Assembly (NCBI RefSeq): GCF_022539505.1
Contig: NC_061508.1
Span: 91,553,276-91,617,275 of the forward strand
Source: Lolium rigidum
Taxonomy: Eukaryota; Streptophyta; Magnoliopsida; Poales; Poaceae
Length of the DNA stretch: 64,000 nucleotides
Direction of reading: 5' to 3'
Within the stretch, counting starts at the first letter, position 1; every line of letters starts with the position of its first letter. Under the pieces are notes generated by a model. The model ran no database searches. It saw only the letters and a list, made by a program, of their open reading frames with translations, and was not told the origin of the DNA. This document shows positions 33,218 through 46,010 of the stretch, in pieces. The translations under genes were made by a program, and so were the position numbers.

Positions 33218-34056
33218 TCGACGCTAAGGACCATATTTTGGTAATGATAATATTTATATGTAAAATGCATGAGAATATAACACTTGTGAAATTTACTCCG
33301 CTGCAACTTATTTCTAAATCAATGGAGAGATCGTCGCCGTCTTTAATATATGGCCTAAATGCAGTCTAGGTGTTTTTAGTTGTGTATTCCATTTTTACTG
33401 CAACTCATGTAGTAAGTAAAATCCAATAACATGCACATGTAAACTTTCTGAAAACAGTTGAACTATATTTGATTTTAGAAATATATAGTAGATTGCAAAT
33501 ACAATTTGACATATATAGTATGTTATATAATAGAGTATTTTGGCTTTAAATGTTAACACGTAGGAAATTGAGGTTTAATATACATGTAGTAAATATTTTT
33601 AAAGATTGTATCCTTCTAGTATATTGTGCTGCTTACTAGTGTATAAAACAGGTCTTACTCAAATCGTAACAAAAATGGTCAAGCCGCAAAGATTGGTTTT
33701 AAAGAGCAGAACGTCCACCAGTAATACATAAAAGTTTGAGTGCTCGAGTGGCACTAGTGAGCTAACTCTGCACTGATAGGTGGGACTTGTACGTAAGATG
33801 GCACCAAAGATCCTATGTGCCAGTAGAATATTAGTGATATTTCTGCAAAATAGGTAACACCACATGTCAGTTTATGATTTACTAAGGACCTAAACTTCAC
33901 ATGACTAGCAAGTTGTAGGACGTGGCATCAGGTTTTGCAAGACCCAAGACTAAACCTTCACATGATGAACAAGTTGTAGGACCAAAGATGTAGTTAGATC
34001 TAACTAAAACTATGATCTACAAGATTTGTGAGCAGTAGCTCTTTTGCAAGATTATC
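33218..34056. other. AT-rich DNA without recognised features
   Basis: No gene seen. The last 60 bases before the gap (CTAACTAAAACTATGATC onward) are homologous to two stretches in the last contig (about 62252 and 62795). Confidence 0.5.
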
Positions 34057-34156
34057 NNNNNNNNNNNNNNNNNNNNNNNNNNNNNNNNNNNNNNNNNNNN
34101 NNNNNNNNNNNNNNNNNNNNNNNNNNNNNNNNNNNNNNNNNNNNNNNNNNNNNNNN
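34057..34156. other. Assembly gap (100 N)
   Basis: Exactly 100 unknown bases. Confidence 0.99.
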
Positions 34157-35885
34157 AAATCCGGACAGATATGGGTGATGTGAGTACCGGATTAGGCCGG
34201 CGTGGTCTCGGAGGATCTTGGCAGCTGGGTTGGAGGATCTCGCGCCAGGCTGTCTACTCCTCCTCTGTGTAGTGGTCGTAGTGCCTGGCTGCGATATCTC
34301 GGTCGCTCCTGTGTCTCACGAGCTATCCATGCAGCCAGCGCCATAAAATACCGTATCCGCCTTTTGCGACGCCGTCGCCGTGGAGGAAGATCTTCCACAA
34401 CGACGACCTGTATCCACCGCCCCCTGCGACGCCGTCACCGTGGAGATCGGGCCACAACGACGCAGCGATCTCGGCGCTGCGGGCGGAGCAAGTGATCTTC
34501 GGGGACCAAGGCAGCTGCGCAGTCCGCGTAGTGGAACGCCAACTCGCCTCCTCCGGCCTTCACTGCGACGGCAACCATGGCGATAGGGAGATAATGGGGA
34601 GGATACCGGCATGGCCATGGCGAGTGGGAGAAATTCGGGAGGGGATAGATGCACGCGAAGAGAGGATTCGTGGTCCTGGGTGTTGTGCAGCGTTGGAAAT
34701 GGTTTGTTGGAAGCAAGCGTTCAGCACGACAACGCGCGTGGAAGTGGGACGACGGGGTTTGGTGTGGTGGCGAATAGAGAACGTATTCACTCGCTTTTTT
34801 AAATAGTGTAGATTATGGCACATTTATTGATTAATTTTGAATTTACGTTAGGTAGTCACGTGAAAACGACAAACCTTATTTATATGTACAGCTCTCTAGT
34901 TGTACTATTAATTATTATGTGCGTATGTTGGTTGGATTGTGATGAACATGAGATGTTAGTTGTTTCAAGTAAAGAAAAAACGTGTTGTTTTTTCGAATCT
35001 GCTATGTTGGATATGTTTTGCACAAACTAGTGAAGTGCCGTGACAAAACATATTATGCGCAAATAGGCAACCCTCGATAACGATCATGGGTTCAAGCGTC
35101 CAGGATCCACTGCCTTGACATCAGCAAGCACAGATGAACAGTTGGTTGACTTGTAGATTTGGACGTTGGATCGGAAATAGATAGCTAAGAACTAAGTACT
35201 CTGTAGCATGTAGCATATGTACTGTTCATGGTCTCATTCCGGGTTCAAGTGCTACCCCATGTAGCACTACTTTTTTGGGTTAGCCCGAGACAACCTTCCC
35301 AATAAAAAAAAGTACTACCTTCCTGCATGGGCCAATTGTTTGTACTTTTGGGGCTGCCACCGGCAATGTACATGGTGATTCTTTGTCGGCTGCTTGCTTC
35401 ATTGATAACAATCCAAAAACATTTAATGGGCCTCCGACTCATGCCATTGGGGCCCTTCCTAATTTAAACACGGAGATCCTATGATTGGCCCTCAAGAAAC
35501 GAGATTCTAAATATAAAGTTATTTTTATTTCGTATCAATTATGATTATGATTCTTTTTTAAATGCGCATAGCCAGTATGCGCATCTACATGAGCTCTATA
35601 TTTTGATATATTCATATAGTTGATTTCAAAATTTTCATAAATTATTTAAAGTTCCAAGATTTATTCTATCAGTTTGCAAGATCTTAGAGTGTATTTGTAG
35701 TTTAAAAAAAATGACAAACCTCTTCATTAGATTGTTGTTAACAAGTGTAGTGTTGTGAACCCAAAATATATTGTACATACTTCCTCGTAGATCAAATTTG
35801 AACTAATTAAGTTGAACTAAAACCCGGATCAACTGTTAGTATGGATTATGTGCATGGAGTACGAAGAACAAATGAATAGGCAATA
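34157..35885. other. No recognised gene; GC-rich stretch at the left
   Basis: 34157-34800 is GC-rich with overlapping frames on both strands (up to 112 codons). It contains a direct repeat of TGCGACGCCGTC[AG]CCGTGGAG near 34366 and 34424. No product is recognised. From 34800 on it is AT-rich. It could be the interior of the CACTA element whose right end is at 42088, but no CACTACAAGAAAA left terminus is in this contig. Confidence 0.3.
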
Positions 35886-38800
35886 TTTCGAGTTTTCCTT
35901 CGATTGAGAATGCTAGAGCGAGGACCCATTTGCCAGTGGCGTCCCTCAACATTTGAAGGTAAAGACAAACAAAAGGGATCGAAAAAAGCAAGTATCCTAC
36001 ATATCTCGGGTTAAAACATATCGAGAAATCACATATTTCTTGTACATAGAGGCTGACATCGTGGACCCATCGACCGGCAGTGGAAAAAATCCAAGAAAGG
36101 AAACAATTATCGTACAGAGAAGCTGACATGTGGGACGCATTTTGCGGCCAGCGTCCTCAACTTTAACAAAGGCGGCAGGGGATCGAAAGAAAAAGCAAAG
36201 TTCCCAGAAATCAGCGGTCAAAAATAAATCCAAGAAATGAAATGTTTATTGTTCATAGAGGCTGACATGTGGGACCCACGAGCCAGCAGCGTCCTCAACG
36301 TTTCAAAGGCGGCAGGGGATCGAAAAAAAGGCAAGTGACCATATATCGAGGTGCCAAAAATAATCCAAGGAAAGAAACTTTTATTGTACATAAAGGATGA
36401 CATATGGGTCCCGTTTTGCGGGGAGGCGGTCTCACATTTTCCAAGGCGGCACGGGATCGAAAAAAAGAAAGGAAAGGTTTATCGTTCGGAGAGGCTGAGA
36501 TGTGGGACCCATGGGCCGGCGGCGTCCTCTTAGTTTCAAAGACGGCGAGGGGATAAAAAAGGCAAATAGCCGATAATTAGGGTCAAAAATAAATCAAACA
36601 AAGGAAACTTTTACTTGTTCATAGAGGTGACGGGGACCCATGAGCCAGCGAGCGTCTCAACGTTTCGAGGCGGCATGAGATCGAAAGAAAAAGGCAAATA
36701 CCAAGAAATTATGGGTCAATAATAAATCAAACAAAAGGTATATTGTTCATAGAGGTGACATGTGGGACCCCGAGCCGGCAGCGTCCCCAACGTGTTAAAG
36801 GCGGCGGGAGATAGAAAGACAAAGGCCAAAAATCGAGTTGGTAAAAAATCCAAGAAAAGAAACATTTACAGTTACGAGAGGTCGACATGCGGGACCCATG
36901 AGGCGACGGCATCCTCAACGATTCCAAGGCGGCGGGGGATCAAAGGGGTCAAAAATAAATCCATCATAGGAAACTTTTATTGTTCATAGAGGATGTGGGA
37001 CCGACACTGCCGATGGCGTCCTCATCGTTTCAAAGGGGGTAGGGGATCAAAAGAAAACGGTAAATAGCCGGAAATTAGGGGTAAAAAATAAATCCAATGA
37101 AGGACACTTTATTGTTCATAGAGTATGACATGCGGGACCCATGAGCGACGGCTTCCTCAACGTTTCAAAGGCGGCATGAGATCGAAAGGAAAAGGAAAGT
37201 GACCAAATATCAGGAGCCAAAAATAATCTAAGAAAAGAATCTTTATAGTACATAGAGGATGACATGCGGGTCCCATTTTGCAGCAGCGGTCTCAATGTTT
37301 CCAAGGCGGCACATGACCAAAAGAAAAAGGAAGTAGCCAGAAATAAGGGTGTCAAAAAATCCAAGAAATGGAATATTTCAATTGGGCTGCTTCGGCCATA
37401 CGGGCCTTCAAACTATCCCATTGGACGCCTTTTGATTCGTACAATTTCAGCCCATTCCGAAACGAGGAAAGTCTTATGCCTCGCAAAGAAAAAAAAAACA
37501 AGGAGATTCGACATATAAGTTTGTTTATGTAAAAATAAAGATTTAATTTATCCCTTTGCAATAGCTCGAGCAAAATACACTGTTTGTTGTACTGCAAAAT
37601 AATCAAGATATCACATGTTTCTTATACGGGGAGGCTGACATCGGGGACCCATGCGCCGGCGACGTCGTCAATATTTTAAAGGCGGCGGGGATGGAAAGAA
37701 AAAATAAACCAAAAATGCTGTTGGTACAAAATCCAAGAAAAGAAACATTTTCGTTACGAGAGGATAACATGCGGGACCCATGAGGCGGCGGCATCCTCAG
37801 CGTTTAATGTTAGAGGCTGACATGTGGGACCCGTGATCCGGCGAGCGTCCTCAACGTTTTAAAGGCGGCGGGGAGATCGAAAGAAAAAATAAGCCAAAAA
37901 TCATTTGGTATTCAAAATCCAAGAAAATAAACATTTACCATTACGAGAGGATGACATGCGGTACCCATGAGGCAGCGACATCCTCAACGATTCCAAGGCG
38001 GCGGGGGATCAAAAGAAAAAAAGGAAATATCCGAGAAATTAATTAGGGGTTCAAAATAAATCCATCAAAGGAAAGTTTTATTGTTCATAGAGGATGACAT
38101 GTGGGACCGACACGCCATACGACGTCCTCATCGTTTCAAAGGGGGCGAGGAGATCAAAAGAAAAAGGCAAATAGCCAGAAATTAGGGGTAAAAATAACTC
38201 CAAGAAAAGAAACTTTTATTGTTCGTAGAGGATCACATGCGGGACCCATGAGCCACAGCTTACTTAACGTTTCAAAGGCGGCATGAGATCGAAAGAAAAA
38301 GGCAAGTGACAAAATATCAGGAGCCCAAGATAATCCAAGAAAAGAAACTTTATTTACATAGAGGATGACATGCGGGTCCCATTTTGCAGCAGGGGTCCCA
38401 ACGTTTCAAATGCGGCTTGAGATCAAAAGAAAAAGAAAGTAGCCAGAAATTAGGGGGCAAAAAATCCAAGAAAATAAAGTTGATGGACATAGAGGATGAC
38501 ATGCGAGTCCCATGAGCTAGCGGCTTACTCAAGCGTTTCCAAGGCGGCGGGGGATCAAAGAAAAAGGAAATAGCCAAAAATCGAGAGGGTGAAAAAAAAC
38601 AAAGAAAATGAACTTTTATAGTACATAGAGGATGATATGCGGGTCCCATGAGCCGGCGGGTTCCTCAACATTTCAAACGTGGCATGAGATCGAAAGAAAA
38701 AGGCAAGTGACCAAATATCGAGGAGCCAAAAATAATTCAAGAAAAGAAACTTGATTGTACATAGAGGATGACATGCGGGTCCCAATTAGCGACAGCGGTA

Positions 38801-41760
38801 TCAACGTTTGAGAGGCTGCACGGGATCGAAAGAAAAAGGCAAGTGACCAAATATCAGGAGCCAAAAATAATCCAAGAAAAGAAATTTTATTGTACGTAGA
38901 GGATGACATGCGGGTCCCATTTTGCGGCAGCGGTCTCAACGTTTCCAAGGCGGCACAGAACCAAAAGAAAAATGAAGTAGCCAGAAATCAGGGGGTGAAA
39001 AAAATCCAAGAAGAAAGATTTCAATTGGGCTGCATCCGGACATGCGGGCCTTCGAACTATCTGCATGGCCTTTTGACTCGTACAATTTCAGCCCACTCCA
39101 AAACAGGAAAGTTCCGAATTTTCTAAAAAAACCAGGAAAGTCCTATGCTTCGCAAAGACAAAAAAACAAGGAGATTCAACATATAAGTTGGTTTATGTAA
39201 AAATAAAGATTTAATTATCCGTTTGAAATAGCTCGGAGCGCAATACATTGTTTATTGTCCGCAAAATAATCAAGATATCATATGTTTCTTGTACGGGGAG
39301 GCGACATCGGGGACCCATGAGCCAACGGCGTCGTCAACGTTTTAAAGGCGGCGGGGGATGGAAAAAAAAATAAACCAAAAATCTATTGGTAAAAAATCCA
39401 AAAAAAGAAACATTTTCGTTACGAGAGGATGACATGCGGGACCCATGAGGCGGCGGCATCCTCGGCGTTTATTGTTCATAGAGGTTGACATGTGGGACCA
39501 GTGAGCCGGCGGCGTCCTCAACGTTTTAAAGAGCTGCGAGGTGATCGAAAGAAAAAATAAGCCAAAAATCGTTGGTCAACAAAATCCAAGAAAATAAACA
39601 TTTACCGTTACGAGAGGATGAGATGCGGGACCCATGAGGCGGCGGCATCCTCAACGATTCCAAGGCGGCGGGGAAATATCCAGAAATTAATTAGGGGTTC
39701 AAAATAAATCCATCAAAGGAAACTTTTATTGTTCATAGAGGATGACATGTGGGACCGACACCTGCCAACGATCCTCATCGTTTCAGAGGGGGCAGGAGAT
39801 CAAAAGAAAAAGGCAAATAACCAGAAATTAGGGGTAAAAATTAACTCCAAGAAAGGAAACTTTTATTGTTCGTAGAGGATGACATGCGGGACCCATGAGC
39901 CAGCAGCTTACTCAACGTTTCAAAGGCGGCATGAGATCGAAAGAAAAGGCAAGTGACAAAATATCAGGAGCCAAAGATAATCCAAGAAAGGAAACTTTAT
40001 TGTACGTAGAGGATGACATGCGGGTCCCATTTAGCGGCGGCGGTCTCAACGTTTCAAATGCGGCTTGAGATCAAAAGAAAAAGAAAGTTGATTGTACATA
40101 GAGGATGACATGCGGGTCCCATGAGTCAGCAGCTTACCCAACGTTTCCAAGGCGGCAGGGGATCAAAAGAAAAAGGAAATAGCCAAAAATCAGAGGGTGA
40201 ATTTTTTTTTAAAGAAAATAAACTTTTATAGCACATAGAGGATGACATGCGGGTCCCATGAGCCAGCAGGTTCCTCAACGTTTCAAACGTGGCATGAGAT
40301 CGAAAGAAAAAGGCAAGTGACCAAATATGAGGAGCCAAAAATAATTCAAGAAAAGAAAGTTTTATAGTACATAGAGGATGACATGCGGGTCCCTTGAGCC
40401 GGCGGCTTACTCGACGTTTCAAAGTGGGCGGGGATAAAAAAAAAAGGTAAGCCAAAAATCAGCGGGTGAAAAAAAATCCAACAAAGGAAACTTTTATAGC
40501 ACATAGAGGATGACATGCGGGTCCCATGAGCCAGCAGGTTCCTCAACGTTTCAAACGTGGCATGAGATCGAAAGAAAAAGGCAAGTGACCAAATATGAGG
40601 AGCCAAAAATAATTCAAGAAAAGAAAGTTTTATAGTACATAGAGGATGACATGCGGGTCCCATTTAGCAGCGGCGGTATCACCGTTTGAGAGGCGGCAGG
40701 GGATCAAAAGAAAAAAGAAATTGCCAAAAATCAGAGGGTGAAAAAAAACCAAGAAAATAAACTTTTATAGTACATAGAGGATGACATGCGAGTCCCATGA
40801 GCCTGCAGGTTCCTCAATGTTTCAAACGTGGCATGAGATCGAAAGAAAAAGGTAAGTGACCAAATATGAGGAGCCAAAAATAATTCAAGAAAAGAAAGTT
40901 TTATAGTACATAGAGGATGACATGCGGGTCCCATTTAGCAGCAGCGGTATCACCGTTTGAGAGGCGGCGGGGGATCAAAAGAAAAAAGAAATTGCCAAAA
41001 ATCGAGAGGGTGAAAAAAACCCAAGAAAATGAACTTTTATAGTACATAGAGGATGACATGCGGGTCCCATGAGCTGCGGGTTCCTCAACGTTTCAAACGT
41101 GGCATGAGATCGAAAGAAAAAGGTAAGTGACCAAATATGAGGTGCCAAAAATAATTCAAGAAAAGAAAGTTTTATAGTACATAGAGGATGACATGCGGGT
41201 CCCGAGTTAGCGGCAGCGGTATCACCGTTTGAGAGGCGGCGGGGGATCGAAAGAAAAAGGCAAGTGACCAAATTTGAGGTGCCAAAAAAAACTCCAAGAA
41301 AAGAAAGTTTTATAGTACATAGAGGATGACATGCGGGTCCCATTTAGCGACGGCGGTATCACCGTTTGAGAGGCGCCGGGGATCGAAAGAAAAAGGTAAG
41401 TGACCAAATATGAGGTGCCAAAAATAATTCAAGAAAAGAAAGTTTTATAGTGCATAGAGGATGACATGCGGGTCCCGGTTAGCGACGGCGGTATCACCGT
41501 TTGAGAGGCGGCGGGGGATCGAAAGAAAAAGGCAAGTGACCAAATTTGAGGTGCCAAAAAAAACTCCAAGAAAAGAAAGTTGATTGCACATAGAGGATGA
41601 CATGCGGGTCCCATTTAGCGACGGCGGTCTCAACGTTTCCAAGGCGGCAAGGGATCAAAAGAAAAAGGAAGTAGCCGAGAAATCGGGGGGTCAAAAAAAT
41701 CCAAGAATAGAAAGAATTTTGGTTCATAGAGGATGACATGCGGGACCCATGATCCTGCAT
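35886..41760. repeat. Tandem array of about 135-bp units (about 43 copies)
   Basis: A satellite-like array whose landmark AGAGGATGACATGCGGGTCC recurs every 135-138 bp (for example near 40642, 40777, 40913, 41049, 41184, 41322, 41457, 41593). Each unit also has a CAACGTTTCAAAGGCGGC block, a GATCGAAAGAAAAAGGCAAG block and an A-rich AATAATCCAAGAAAAG block. Left units are diverged and of uneven length; right units are far more alike, so recent expansion was at the right. Two non-repeat inserts (about 37379-37625 and 39022-39297) are copies of each other. Frames of 60-120 codons over the array are by-products of the repeat. The array ends about 330 bp before a CACTA terminus. Confidence 0.9.
37255..40500. 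repeat. Higher-order duplication of about 1.65 kb within the 135-bp array
   Basis: The block near 37255-38890 is repeated at 38890-40500. Both contain the same 250-280-bp insert (TTGGGCTGC...AAGATATCA), followed by units with GACATCGGGGACCC (37637 and 39303), ATTTTCGTTACGAGAGGAT and so on in the same order. The offset is 1643-1666 bp. Confidence 0.8.
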
Positions 41761-42088
41761 CGTAAACGGCTCGATCGGAGAACGTTGAACGAGATGGCGC
41801 GATCGAGAAAAAAAACAATGCCGAGAGAGGCTGCCATACGGGCCCTACATCCCTCGGCGGTGCGGATTTGCGTTGACTCGGCCGGCGAACCCGAGAATTC
41901 GCGATGCACCACGTCCCGGGCCACCATACGCGACGTTTTGGCCGCTTTCGTCGGGCTAGGTGGCCTCAAAAACGAGAAAAAAAAAGTTTTGACATGCACC
42001 ACGGAGGGACCAAAATCGTCGGCCATGGTACACCAGCAACCACGGCGCGACTTCAACTTCGTCGGCCATGGCAACTTTTCTTGTAGTG
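41761..42088 (+). mobile_element. CACTA transposon right terminus
   Basis: The segment ends GGCAACTTTTCTTGTAGTG, the complement of CACTACAAGAAAAGTTGCC, the terminal inverted repeat of grass CACTA (En/Spm) elements. The subterminal part repeats GTCGGCCATGG (about 42019 and 42061), as expected of TNPA-binding subterminal repeats. The left terminus is not in the window, and no transposase was seen. The 135-bp array lies directly inside this end. Confidence 0.8.
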
Positions 42089-45000
42089 TCCACAACCAAA
42101 GTGGTAACAATTATCTTCATATAACATATCACCCTCCTCCTTATTTTTATCTATATGTATCTACTCCTATTTTTATCATCATCAAAGTCACTCATTGACA
42201 TTACCTCCTCAACATCATGCATTGATCTATACACATGGATGTTGTGCATCTCTCTCATTGTTCACTTGTTTTTGGCAAAAGTAGAGCCGGCCATTGTGTT
42301 GGCATGACAATTTCAGCCAGCATTTTCCTCCTCACGTTCTTCCTCCACAAGCCTTGCCTCCCACCTAACCCAATCAACAAATGGGAAGCCACCCACCTTA
42401 GCCAATCAAAAAGGAGGCAGCCAACCATTCTCCCTCTATAAAAGAGACTTGGCCGGCCACCATCCTTTCCTTTGCCTTCATTTTTCACTCCCCACTCACT
42501 CCTCCACCTTATCTACACCCTCATAACTCTCTTCTACCTCTCCCCCACGAAAATTCTGCTCCTCTGGAAAGCACTCCAAGATGAAGCTCCCTCCTCCCTC
42601 AAGCTCCTCCTCACCATGAGAGCTTCCCTCTCACTCTCTTCTCTCTTAACCCTAGATGAATCCATATCTCTTTCTCTTTTCTCCTCTCATAAGATTGGAT
42701 CTTGATGCAGGTGCATGTTGGTCCAAGCATGTAGAAGCTTCACCTATCCTCAGATCTGAAGTCCTTGACCAAAGTTCATCCAAAACCTTGAAGTAATTTC
42801 TTCCAATCTTGCTGTTTCAGATTCTGCACGATCTTGTAAAATACGCCAAAAATAGTGTACAGCTCCAAATCGAGTGATTCAAAGTTCCACGGTTAGCTAA
42901 TGAAAAGATCTACAAGTTTTCGTTGGTTTAATCCTAAAACTAGTTACATATTTTCCTTAGTAAATAAAGTTCTGAAAACATGCAGATTCACTGTTTGTTA
43001 GATTAGTTTTGTTGTACAAAACCTTTTTGAGCAAACTCAACTGTGGGTGAAACCCTCTCTAATACCTCCATTTTTCCGTTGGTCTCACTTCAAATGACCA
43101 CCTAAAATTAAAATGGTTCACAGATCAAATTCTGGTCAGATCTGACTTTGTCTGTTTAGACCAGGAGCTTGGAGAAGAATTTGCGAGTGAAACCAATTGC
43201 ATTAGAACCGTATTGTCAATATATTTCATCTGCAACTGACCTCATATTTTTAGGATTTTTCTACGATTTTTGGCATACAGATTTTGTTTTCTATACAGTC
43301 AGATTCAAGCAAAGTCCTAAAATTGTAGGTTCAACTTTTTTGAGTGATTCCAATTGGGTTAGTCTTGTATTAGTACTGGGTATCTAGAAAAAATACTGTT
43401 AGTGTCTGTTCATGCATATTGGTTACTGATATTAACATGTATGTGCTATAGGAGTTGTTGGTCCAAAACTTTTCGGTTTATTTAAAACCTTTGACCAACT
43501 CTTTTTATTAGAAATGGGCAACCTTTGTTTTATGCTTGCAAAACAAAACCTCTACAACTTAACATTAGGCCTATTATCTTGCCCAAGATTTTAAACGGTG
43601 AGGTATCTTGCTTGCTTCCTATTTTTGTATAGTGATTAAGTGAGCAAATTAAGTTAGGAAAGCTGATTTATACTTTTCCAAAAATGTTTAAAAATGTATT
43701 GTGAATGTTTTTGATGCCAAACTAATGCACTTGTCCTCCTTATGATGTTATCTACCAGGGGATATTTGGTTTATACCATGGTGATAACCGATAAAGGCAA
43801 TTTCTAAGTTGTGATCCACTCATACCTTTACTAGGTAAATAAATGGGGTTTTCTAAATTAGAACCCTTGAAGTTGTTTTGTGGTATCTATAAGTCCTTAA
43901 TATGTTATCCCTTGGTTGAGTATGTTTGTTTTGTTGGTGCAATATGATTGATTGTGTTCCTTTTATATTTTCCGGTGATAGATGCGAACAATTCCGGAGA
44001 TGAAGAAGAAGTGGAATCGGACAAGGATTTTATTTGTATTGTTGGAATTCTTATTGGATGGAGTTGAAGAAGTTCAGGGACAATGAAGCCAACCAAGGCA
44101 AGCCATCTATTGATCTCTGAATGTTTGTGTCACATATTGTTGACACTTTGTTGTTGTTCTTATTCCATGATCTATGGTGTGTTATTCTCCGTTTGTGTCA
44201 TGCATGCTTAATCTTAAGCATGGTAATCCTCCTGGTCATATTTTATACACCTCTTAATGAGTGTTGTGTAAAATAAAGTCATAGTATGTCACCTCACTCG
44301 GTTGCCTTCACATGCTTCCTTGGAGCATGTTACCCTACTTGCCAATTCACTCACATACACCCTTCTAATGAATTGATAAGTTTCTTCATGATCTTGGTGT
44401 ACTCCCCCTTGGGAAGCGTATGCCTACCCACCTCGGGTATGTAGAGTGTGTTGATCCACCAACACCCCTTCTTATATATTGTTGGTTATTGACACAAATC
44501 TGAAAGTGTTACCCCTCTTATGTTAGCCACTTACATGCTTACCTTGAGCATGTAAATCATTAGTGACTTCCCACCTACACCCCCTTAGTGGAGTAGTGGT
44601 CATTCCGACAAACTTGTCGTACCTCTACCATGATGATGTCTCGGTACACTTCCCGTGAGTATGCCGACCCCCTTTTTGACACCTCCACACTTCCACTAAG
44701 TGGTCTTGATGGATAGCATCGCGGCCATGTTGTGTTAGTTCCAATCATGAAACTTTAGGTTGGGAATCCCTCAAGGTTTACCTTGTTGTAAATTTTTTAA
44801 GAAAACCTTGGGTGAGTCGACCTTACCCGAGTGTATGGTTTATGAAAGGAAAGGATCTTGGAAAGGATGGTTGGAAAGAGGAATGTGTGTGTGACTTGGG
44901 GTTTTGAGAAAAATGACACATGGTTCTTTGTATTCGCCCGGAACAACTAAACCGCACAACCACATTACCCCAACATGGGCACGGGGCTTAGCCCTAGTTT

Positions 45001-45560
45001 GTTGAAGCTGGCATGAGACACCTTCATAACTCTCTAGGAGGGTCATGATGACCTCTGACGCCGGGTTGCGCTCTGGAGGAGGCAATACACTGTAGTTGTC
45101 TATAGCCGGATGATTACTGAGGGTCTTCTGCCGTGGCGCCGGAGACACACTCAAAAAGGAGGTATGTTGCCGGGGTGCCGGGAAGGGTTAAGCCCGCAGG
45201 GAAGGACTCATGTCAGGGGAGATAAGCGAAAGGTTATGTCCGAGTTTCTGTCATGGCATAGTTGATATGCAGGGATGATGCCCACATGATAGACTCGCGG
45301 ATCTTGTGGGGAAAGTGTGCAAACTCTGCAGAGTCAAATCTATTCGAATAGCCGCGTCCGCGGTCATGGACGGTTGGGATGGCCGTTACCGAGCTGTGTC
45401 AAGTTTTGTTTTAGAAATGCTTTACAAAGAAAGTGAGAATGTTTGATGTACCGGAATGGTACGGGAAAGCTTGTGTCGACCTTATGGAAATGGTCGAGGA
45501 AGAAAAATAAATTGGGATACCCCTTCCTAGTGTTTCATGTTGTGGAACTCTTTTGTTGTA
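42089..45560 (+). mobile_element. Probable non-coding LTR-type element
   Basis: No ORF above about 100 codons. A TATAAAAG at 42437 followed by a C-rich leader looks like an LTR promoter. The long intron-like or spacer-like DNA after it, together with the repeats at 45562-46010, fits a large non-coding retroelement. No primer-binding site or second LTR could be fixed, so the boundaries are open. Confidence 0.35.
42437..42444 (+). promoter_or_regulatory. TATA box (TATAAAAG)
   Basis: TATAAAAG preceded by CCCTC and followed, about 30 bases on, by a C-rich leader-like stretch. It looks like a pol II core promoter of a retroelement LTR. Confidence 0.45.
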
Positions 45561-45561
45561 T

Positions 45562-45700
45562 CTTCTTCAACAAAGATATAGAGATGTCATAGGATATCTT
45601 CTGAAGTATCTTCTTCAATAAAGATATAGAGATGTCGTAGTTTATCTTTTGAAGTATCTTCTTCAACAAAGATATAGATATGTCATAGGACTCCCATAGT
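45562..45700 (+). repeat. 48-bp minisatellite, 3 copies
   Basis: CTTCTTCAACAAAGATATAG starts at 45562, 45610 and 45658 (48-base period, few substitutions). Because 48 is divisible by three, the minus strand stays open and gives a periodic Ile/Leu/Lys peptide; I do not regard this as a gene. Confidence 0.9.
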
Positions 45701-45724
45701 GTTTCCATCAACTGAGATGTCGGG

Positions 45725-46010
45725 ATGCTATATCCACAAGAGAAACTACTTCTCTTCTTCATGCTATATCCACAAGAGAAACTACTTATCTTCTTCATGC
45801 TATATCCTCAAGAGAAACTACTTCTCTTCTTCATGCTATATCCACAAGAGAAACTACTTCTCTTCTTCATGCTATATCCACAAGAGAAACTACTTCTCTT
45901 CTTCATGCTATATCCTCAAGAGAAACTACTTCTCTTCTTCATGCTATATCCTCAAGAGAAACTACTTCTCTTCTTCATGATATTTCCACAGGAGAAATTA
46001 GCTCTTCCCT
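45725..46010 (+). repeat. 36-bp minisatellite, 7 copies plus one degenerate
   Basis: ATGCTATATCCACAAGAGAA and following bases repeat with an exact 36-base period at 45725, 45761, 45797, 45833, 45869, 45905 and 45941, then a decayed copy at 45977. Variants alternate between CCACAAG and CCTCAAG. Two plus-strand frames stay open and encode 12-residue periods, a by-product of the unit length. Confidence 0.95.

Noticed and set aside
38350..41760. Minus-strand frames such as MGPACHPLCTIK... repeated over the 135-bp array
   Set aside because: They restart in every unit and break between units; they follow from the repeat, not from selection on a protein.
42089..42091. TCC as a CACTA target duplication
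   Set aside because: The left terminus is not in the window, so the duplication cannot be checked.
45725..46010. CRISPR-like or repeat-protein reading of the 36-bp repeats
   Set aside because: Units are directly adjacent without spacers, in a plant genome; it is a minisatellite.
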